DNA of 64,000 nt, taken from assembly GCA_030710605.1 (NCBI GenBank), contig CP092865.1, forward strand, positions 27,592,947 through 27,656,946. The letters run 5' to 3'. The DNA comes from Cordylochernes scorpioides. Lineage: Eukaryota > Arthropoda > Arachnida > Pseudoscorpiones > Chernetidae. Positions 63,991 through 64,000 of the stretch are shown piece after piece; position 1 is the stretch's first letter, and each line of letters starts with the position of its first letter. The translations under genes and the position numbers were made by a program. A model generated the notes under the pieces. It had not been told where the DNA came from, did no database searches, and worked only from the letters and a program-made list of their open reading frames with translations.

Positions 63991-64000
63991 CTTGGTATTA

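Overview
The window looks like a repeat-rich, AT-rich nuclear stretch of an arthropod genome. An arachnid is my best guess, from the mix of BEL/Pao, Copia and Ty3 elements, Tc1/mariner elements, Penelope-like and non-LTR remnants, intronless gustatory-type receptors and a somatomedin-B cysteine-rich protein. No marker fixes the species. Host genes are few: one intact seven-transmembrane gustatory-type receptor (28143-29147) with two decayed relatives, one secreted somatomedin-B protein (53361-54338), and four tRNA-Gly genes carried inside a repeat.

Layout. About 1.4-27.2 kb is an old inverted duplication. Its left arm (about 1440-16500) and right arm (about 20690-27245) each hold a broken copy of the same receptor gene with matching flanks. 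The left arm was later split by a full-length BEL/Pao element (2165-9354, TSD ATACC) and a Copia element (10642-15124, TSD TTAAT). The right arm was split by an internally deleted Ty3/gypsy element (21866-24311, TSD TCTA) and a tRNA-like SINE (TSD AGAGTTATTAT). Each arm supplies the empty site for insertions in the other. With the insertions removed the arms are nearly equal, about 3.4 kb each. The 16.5-20.7 kb spacer holds mariner, Tc1 and palindromic elements.

From 28 to 38 kb come the intact receptor, palindromic short elements, a non-LTR fragment and two mariner copies (938 bp and 1286 bp, both defective). From 38 to 40.7 kb is a Helitron-like cluster whose repeat unit carries a 71-nt tRNA-Gly(GCC). 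From 40.9 to 41.5 kb is a degenerate tandem repeat. A short Copia-type element (42912-45371) encodes only Gag plus protease, with a triplicated zinc knuckle and a 32-nt match to initiator tRNA-Met. From 46.8 to 49.2 kb is a Penelope-like element remnant with inverted terminal repeats. From 50 to 64 kb are nested short elements, the somatomedin-B gene, RNase H and reverse-transcriptase remnants, and a GC-richer non-LTR element on the minus strand (58.2-61.3 kb).

The most interesting theme is self-cleaving RNA. Three short elements carry foldable hammerhead ribozyme cores (34774-34817 +, 45834-45875 +, 57913-57954 -), and one carries a decayed core. Four copies in a second palindromic family fold the same way, but with U3/A8 in place of the canonical C3/G8 tertiary pair and with a covarying stem I. 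These sit in the same window as a Penelope-like reverse transcriptase, a class known to carry hammerheads.
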